Of a stretch of DNA of 64,000 nt, positions 59,284 to 64,000 are shown in pieces; the first letter of the stretch is position 1, and every line of letters starts with the position of its first letter. Both the position numbers and the translations under genes were made by a program. The notes beneath the pieces were generated by a model that did no database searches, was not told where the DNA came from, and saw only the letters and a program-made list of their open reading frames with translations. Origin of the DNA: Halopseudomonas aestusnigri (GTDB lineage: Bacteria; Pseudomonadota; Gammaproteobacteria; Pseudomonadales; Pseudomonadaceae); NCBI RefSeq assembly GCF_002197985.1, contig NZ_NBYK01000002.1:151041-215040 (forward strand), written 5' to 3'.

Positions 59284-60164
59284 TGAGCATCCTGATCAAC
59301 AAAGACACCAAGGTCATCTGCCAGGGCTTCACCGGCTCGCAGGGTACTTTCCACTCCGAGCAGGCGATTGCCTACGGCACCAAGATGGTTGGTGGCGTTA
59401 CTCCGGGCAAAGGTGGCACTACTCACCTGGGCCTGCCGGTGTTCAACACCGTTGCTGAAGCGGTTGAAGCAACTGGCGCCGAAGCCAGCGTGATCTACGT
59501 TCCGGCTCCGTTCTGCAAGGACTCCATCCTTGAAGCGGCCAACAGCGGCATCAAGCTGATTGTCTGCATCACCGAAGGCATCCCGACTCTCGACATGCTG
59601 GACGCCAAGGTCAAGTGTGACGAGCTGGGCGTGCGCCTGATCGGCCCGAACTGCCCGGGTGTCATCACCCCCGGCGAGTGCAAGATCGGTATCATGCCGG
59701 GTCACATCCACCTGCCGGGCAAAGTCGGTATCGTTTCCCGTTCCGGTACCCTGACCTATGAAGCGGTCAAGCAGACTACTGACGCCGGCTTCGGTCAGTC
59801 CACTTGCGTCGGTATCGGTGGCGACCCGATCCCGGGCTCCAACTTCATCGACATCCTGAAGATGTTCCAGGAAGATCCGAAGACCGAAGCGATCGTCATG
59901 ATCGGTGAGATCGGCGGTAGCGCTGAAGAAGAAGCGGCTGCGTTCATCAAGGCCAACGTCACCAAGCCGGTTGTATCCTACATCGCTGGTGTTACTGCTC
60001 CGGCAGGCAAGCGTATGGGTCACGCTGGTGCGATCATCTCCGGCGGCAAGGGTACTGCAGACGAGAAGTTTGCTGCTCTGGAAGACGCTGGCGTGAAAAC
60101 TGTTCGCTCGCTGGCCGACATCGGCGCAGCGCTGGCTGAACTGACTGGCTGGACCATGAAGTGA
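59283..60164 (+). CDS. sucD: Succinyl-CoA synthetase alpha subunit SucD
   Basis: A 293-residue subunit with the CoA-binding start [40 protein letters not shown], and the phosphohistidine in [12 protein letters not shown]. Forms succinyl phosphate and passes CoA in the substrate-level phosphorylation step of the TCA cycle. Full length; followed by the operon terminator. Confidence 0.98.
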   Translation: MSILINKDTKVICQGFTGSQGTFHSEQAIAYGTKMVGGVTPGKGGTTHLGLPVFNTVAEAVEATGAEASVIYVPAPFCKDSILEAANSGIKLIVCITEGIPTLDMLDAKVKCDELGVRLIGPNCPGVITPGECKIGIMPGHIHLPGKVGIVSRSGTLTYEAVKQTTDAGFGQSTCVGIGGDPIPGSNFIDILKMFQEDPKTEAIVMIGEIGGSAEEEAAAFIKANVTKPVVSYIAGVTAPAGKRMGHAGAIISGGKGTADEKFAALEDAGVKTVRSLADIGAALAELTGWTMK

Positions 60165-60188
60165 TTTTCATTGGTCAACGGTAGTGAC

Positions 60189-60217
60189 AGAACCCCGCTT
60201 CGGCGGGGTTTTGTTTT
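60189..60217 (+). terminator. Intrinsic terminator of the sdh-suc operon
   Basis: AACCCCGC and GCGGGGTT form a stem with a TTCG tetraloop, followed by TTGTTTT, 26 bases after sucD. Confidence 0.9.
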
Positions 60218-60279
60218 ATCTGCCATGCTTTCCCACATCGCTGTGTGCCGGGGCACATGGGTCGCAGGATATAAGTCAC

Positions 60280-62088
60280 ATGAAGGTATTTGACCGCATC
60301 AGCGTTCTGCATCTTATGGCAGGGGCGCTGCAGGCCATGCTCGCATACGGGTTATACCAATCGGCCGAGTTGCATGTCTGGCCGGCAACCCATGCTGCCG
60401 CCTATATCCCGCTGTTCATGGTAATGGTCTTTTTGCCGCTGAGTTTTTACTGTGCCAGCGAGGCGATGGCGGTGCGGCGCTGGCTGCTGAGTATTGGCGT
60501 AGCGCTGGCTGCCGCACTGGTTGGTCTGCATCAGGGCCTTACTACCGGCAGCCTGCGTCGACATGCCGAGACTGCTGCCGGTTGGTCGCCGTCGCAGGTA
60601 GGGGACTACCTTGGGCCTGCCTTGATCTTTTTTGTGGCGGCGTTCCTGCTGGTTCCCGCACTGGCACTCATATCGCGTGATCGCTGGCGAGTAGATTACG
60701 CTCGTTGGGTTGACGCCTTGCTCCGTAACGCGCTGATTCTTGGGCAGGCTGCGCTGGTTCTTGCGCTGTTCTGGGGCGTCCTGGCGTCTGCTGCCGGATT
60801 GTTCAAGCTGGTGGCGTTGACCTTTCTCGCGGATCTGATTGAGCAAGCCTGGTTCTCCATACCTCTGAGTACGCTGGTGTTCGCCCACGCAGTGTCGGTA
60901 GTCGTTCGCATAAATCGGGTAGCCGACTTTATTTATCTGCGTGCGAGGCAGCTTTGCGGTTGGTTGTATCCCTTGGCAGCGCTGCTGGGGATCGGGTTTG
61001 TCGGCAGCTGGGGCGTACAGGGCATCGAGCGACTGCTCTCCACCGGTCGTGCTGCCAGTCTGTTGCTGTGGTTTGTGGTGCTCAGCCTGCTACTGCTCAA
61101 CCTGGCGTCGCGAGGCGGCGCCGAGCCGGTGGCTGGAGGGCGCGCGATGCGCACGTTAACGGCGCTGGGCAAGCTGGTGTTGCTGCCGATGGTGGCAGTG
61201 GCCGGTTATTCTCTCAGTTTGCGTATCAGTCAGTACGGTCTTACGCCGGAACGTGTCTGGGCAATGGTGGTCACCCTGATCGTCGGACTGCTTGTGGTCG
61301 GTTACGTACTGGATGCACTTGGCGCGCTGCGCGACCGTTATCCAGGCTGGCTGATGCCTGCAACTAATGTTGTTGCTGCGGTAGTCACTGTGCTCGCGAT
61401 TCTGTTGCTGCTCGGAGGCCCGCTTGATCCAAGACGTTTGAGCGTAAACAGTCAGATGGCGCGACTGGATGTGTCGGGCGGAGACGACCAGGCGTTGGTC
61501 AACTTTCTGGCCTGGCAAGGTGGCAGCTACGGTGTGGCGGCGCTGACCTCGCTTGCCCGCGAGGCGAGTGAGAGCGATAGCGGGGCGGCGCGCCGCTCGG
61601 CCATGGCTTTGCAGATGCTTGGGCGCATGCGCGAAAATCGCAGCCGGTTGCACGAGCAGGTTGCTTCGCTACCGGTGTTCCCCCGTACGAGCACTGTACC
61701 TTCTGCGCTGCTGGAAAGGTTGGGTGATGAACCGCTGCTGGCCGGCTGCAGCGCTCAGGTAGCTGATAACAACGCGTGTCTGATTTGGGCCTTGCAACTG
61801 GAGGTCACCGGCCAGTCCGCTTTTGTTGTGCTGGGACGCGAGTTCACAGAGCAGCCACCCTTTGGCCGAATCTGGTTTGAAGACGAGCAGGGCGACTGGA
61901 AGATCGGCGGTACGCTCGGCCCGGCTCAGACGCTGGATGGTTGCGAGGCCAGCGATTACCGCCCGGCAGGTTTGTTCGATGCAGTAGTGCAGAACAGGGT
62001 AGAATTCGCCGCCAAAAACATACGGGACCTGGTTTTTGACCGGTTTCGGATTCCCACGACTATCTGGTCTGCCGACGGTTGTCGGTAG
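60280..62088 (+). CDS. DUF4153-type polytopic membrane protein
   Basis: A 602-residue protein with about 12 hydrophobic segments (roughly residues 10-415) and a soluble C-terminal domain (about 430-602). Start ATG 60280 (MKVFDRIS) follows AGGAT; the longer frame begins inside the sucD terminator and is rejected. The DUF4153 family has no assigned activity. No operon link to sucD, since a terminator separates them. Confidence 0.72.
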   Translation: MKVFDRISVLHLMAGALQAMLAYGLYQSAELHVWPATHAAAYIPLFMVMVFLPLSFYCASEAMAVRRWLLSIGVALAAALVGLHQGLTTGSLRRHAETAAGWSPSQVGDYLGPALIFFVAAFLLVPALALISRDRWRVDYARWVDALLRNALILGQAALVLALFWGVLASAAGLFKLVALTFLADLIEQAWFSIPLSTLVFAHAVSVVVRINRVADFIYLRARQLCGWLYPLAALLGIGFVGSWGVQGIERLLSTGRAASLLLWFVVLSLLLLNLASRGGAEPVAGGRAMRTLTALGKLVLLPMVAVAGYSLSLRISQYGLTPERVWAMVVTLIVGLLVVGYVLDALGALRDRYPGWLMPATNVVAAVVTVLAILLLLGGPLDPRRLSVNSQMARLDVSGGDDQALVNFLAWQGGSYGVAALTSLAREASESDSGAARRSAMALQMLGRMRENRSRLHEQVASLPVFPRTSTVPSALLERLGDEPLLAGCSAQVADNNACLIWALQLEVTGQSAFVVLGREFTEQPPFGRIWFEDEQGDWKIGGTLGPAQTLDGCEASDYRPAGLFDAVVQNRVEFAAKNIRDLVFDRFRIPTTIWSADGCR

Positions 62089-62162
62089 CGTCCTGGGCTT
62101 AAATTCAGGTTCGAGGGTACAGGGATCAGTCACTCGTACAACGAACAGTCAAACTCAAATCT

Positions 62163-63488
62163 ATGACCAAACAACTTACACCCATTGATGTACTCGCCCT
62201 CGGCTTCATGACCTTTGCACTGTTTCTCGGTGCGGGCAACGTAATCTTTCCGCCCGGTGCGGGCCTCGCTGCCGGCGAAAATATCTGGCCAACGGCCTTT
62301 GGTTTTCTGATTACCGCTGTTGGCCTGCCGCTGTTGACACTGATTGCACTGGCTCGGGTTGGAGGTGGTCTGGCTCAGCTCACCGGCCCCCTTGGGCGCG
62401 TGGCCGGTGTGCTGCTGAGCGTTCTCGTGTATCTCGCGATCGGGCCGTTGTTTGCTACGCCGCGGACTGCTGTCGTCTCCTATCAGATCGGTGTGGTGCC
62501 TTTTGTCCAGGATGGTTGGCGAGCCTTGCTCGGCTATTCGATCGTGTACTTCTCGGTCGTCATCTTTCTGGCTCTGAAGCCGGGTCAACTGGTTGATCGC
62601 ATCGGTAAGTACATCACTCCGGTACTGCTGCTGGGGTTGCTGATGCTGGGGGTTGCCGCGCTCCTTTTTCCCGCTGGTCAAATGCACGCACCTTCCGAGC
62701 AGTATCGCTCTGCGCCACTGATTCAGGGTTTTTTGCAGGGCTATCTGACCATGGACACGCTTGGTGCTCTGGTGTTCGGTATCGTAATCACCACGGCGAT
62801 TCGTGACCGCCAGGTCAGCGAGACGCGTCTGATTACCCGCTATACCGTGCTGGCTGCCGTTATTGCCGCTGCCGGCTTGTCGATGGTGTATCTGGCTTTG
62901 TTTTATCTGGGCGCGACCAGTGGCGCACTGGTCGGTGAGGGCGTCAATGGCGGGCAGATCCTGGCGTCCTACGTTCAGCACCGTTTTGGTGTTGCAGGCA
63001 GTGCGCTGTTGGCCCTGGTAATTATTCTGGCGTGCCTGACAACGGCCGTTGGCTTGCTGACAGCCTGCGGCGAGTATTTCAGTCGCTTGCTGCCGCTCAG
63101 TTATCGGGCCGTAGTCTGGGTGTTTGGTCTGTTCAGCATGGCGGTTGCCAATCAGGGTCTGGACAGCCTGATCAGTGTGTCGATCCCTGTGCTGGTTGGT
63201 CTGTACCCGCTGGCGATCGCGCTGGTTTGCATGAGTCTGCTGTGTGCAGGGATGGCGCGTCCGCAGAATCTGATGCGCCCGGTCATGCTGGTCACCTTGG
63301 TGTTCGGTGTGATTGACGGTTTGAAGGCGGCCGGTCTGATCAGCACTGCGGGCGCCTGGATCGATGCATTGCCGCTGTCGGATCAGAGTCTTGGCTGGTT
63401 GCTGCCGGTCGCTGTAACCCTGTTGGCCGCTATACTCGTCGAGTATCTGCGCCACGGCAGTCTGCATCAGCAACAGGCGGGGCGGTGA
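62163..63488 (+). CDS. braB: Branched-chain amino acid carrier, LIV-II family (BrnQ/BraB)
   Basis: A 441-residue cation-coupled symporter with 12 predicted membrane segments. Landmarks: FALFLGAGNVIFPPGAGL near the start, LGALVFGIVITTAIRDR and TTAVGLLTACGEYFSRLLP. Imports leucine, isoleucine and valine with Na+ or H+. Position downstream of sucCD corresponds to PA1590 (braB) in P. aeruginosa. Confidence 0.92.
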   Translation: MTKQLTPIDVLALGFMTFALFLGAGNVIFPPGAGLAAGENIWPTAFGFLITAVGLPLLTLIALARVGGGLAQLTGPLGRVAGVLLSVLVYLAIGPLFATPRTAVVSYQIGVVPFVQDGWRALLGYSIVYFSVVIFLALKPGQLVDRIGKYITPVLLLGLLMLGVAALLFPAGQMHAPSEQYRSAPLIQGFLQGYLTMDTLGALVFGIVITTAIRDRQVSETRLITRYTVLAAVIAAAGLSMVYLALFYLGATSGALVGEGVNGGQILASYVQHRFGVAGSALLALVIILACLTTAVGLLTACGEYFSRLLPLSYRAVVWVFGLFSMAVANQGLDSLISVSIPVLVGLYPLAIALVCMSLLCAGMARPQNLMRPVMLVTLVFGVIDGLKAAGLISTAGAWIDALPLSDQSLGWLLPVAVTLLAAILVEYLRHGSLHQQQAGR

Positions 63489-63533
63489 TGCTGCTCTATT
63501 GCAGGTATTAGCGGTGGAATCTGAGGAGAGGTA

Positions 63534-64000
63534 ATGCTGTCGATTCCGGATGCGGGAAGTCTTTGGATCAATCTGCTGGCGATCAGCTGGTTTTTGCTCT
63601 GCTGGGTTGGCTACACCTACTATGCGTTGCGCAAGGGCCGCGACACCGCGTGTTTGGCTACTGTGCTGCACCTGTATCGTCGAGACTGGATGAACCGTCT
63701 GCTGATGCGTGAGCAACGCATGGCTGATGCCAGCGTGATTGGTAATCTGGAGCGAAACACGTCATTTTTCGCGTCCAGTACCCTGCTGATACTTGCGGGT
63801 CTGATTACTGTTATTGGGGCGTCAGACAAGGCTGTTGTGCTGCTGCACGAACTGCCCTTTGTTGCCCAGGTTGGGCGCGAGATATTCGAGCTCAAGCTTC
63901 TGGTACTGACGGCGATCTTTGTCTATGCGTTTTTTACCTTCTCCTGGGGCATGCGCCAGTACAACTTTGCCTCGGTACTGCTGGGCTCAGCGCCGCTGCT
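63534..64000 (+). CDS. DUF599-family membrane protein, C-terminus cut by window edge
   Basis: At least 155 codons from ATG 63534, with GAGGAGAG seven bases upstream. A first membrane segment (LWINLLAISWFLLCWVGYTYY), the conserved block RRDWMNRLLMREQRMADASVIGN-like, TSFFASSTLLILAG as second segment, and a third (KLLVLTAIFVYAFFTFSW) match DUF599. Function unknown; the frame continues past the window. Confidence 0.8.
   Translation, partial: MLSIPDAGSLWINLLAISWFLLCWVGYTYYALRKGRDTACLATVLHLYRRDWMNRLLMREQRMADASVIGNLERNTSFFASSTLLILAGLITVIGASDKAVVLLHELPFVAQVGREIFELKLLVLTAIFVYAFFTFSWGMRQYNFASVLLGSAPL

Noticed and set aside
62130-63716. 528-residue minus-strand frame opposite the braB-type carrier
   Set aside because: Gln/Arg/His-rich translation typical of an antisense shadow; the plus-strand product is a clear transporter.

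Overview
The window is a chromosomal segment of a gammaproteobacterium in the Pseudomonadaceae. The gene set and local orders match blocks known from Pseudomonas aeruginosa: oprI / L,D-transpeptidase / tesA / ybbA / ybbP; a DAHP synthase, a ketopantoate reductase-like gene, a 5'-nucleotidase, cysB, cysH and thrH; the fha-tssJ-tssK-tssL-tssM-phosphatase-kinase half of an HSI-II-type type VI secretion locus; the PA2779/PA2778 pair beside a puuB-like oxidase; gltX with tRNA genes; ldcA; and gltA-sdhCDAB-sucAB-lpd-sucCD-braB. These blocks are scattered in P. aeruginosa but adjacent here, which fits a related but rearranged genome such as Halopseudomonas. The genus is an inference. No phage, insertion sequence or CRISPR array was seen.

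Left part (1-17,300): a truncated DEAD-box helicase (deaD), a glutathionyl-hydroquinone reductase, a CPA1 cation/proton antiporter, greB, a three-gene export operon (HlyD adaptor, RbbA-like double ATPase/permease, ABC-2 permease), the ybbA-ybbP ABC pair divergent from tesA, a small cysteine protein, an L,D-transpeptidase and oprI. The region upstream of oprI holds a long imperfect hairpin. A GntP-type permease and a tiny GNAT-like protein follow.

Middle part (17,300-38,500): aromatic and sulfur metabolism (DAHP synthase, cysB, cysH, thrH). A tightly packed eight-gene minus-strand operon (32,274 down to 23,329) follows. It encodes a small lipoprotein, Fha, TssJ, TssK, TssL, TssM, a PP2C phosphatase and a Ser/Thr kinase. 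These are the membrane complex, one baseplate part and the phosphorylation switch of a type VI system, with no sheath, tube, spike or ClpV gene in the window. Next come an operon of a PA2779-family protein, a lipoprotein C39-like peptidase and a thioesterase, then a puuB-like oxidase and an emrAB-like efflux pair divergent from a LysR regulator.

Right part (38,500-64,000): gltX, degenerate heptad repeats, a tRNA-Ala/tRNA-Glu/tRNA-Ala array, lysine decarboxylase ldcA, small metabolic genes and an EamA transporter. Then comes the TCA supercluster: gltA on the minus strand, divergent from sdhCDAB-sucAB-lpd-sucCD, with a shared regulatory gap and hairpins at three internal junctions. A DUF4153 membrane protein, a BraB/BrnQ branched-chain amino acid carrier and the start of a DUF599 membrane protein end the window.
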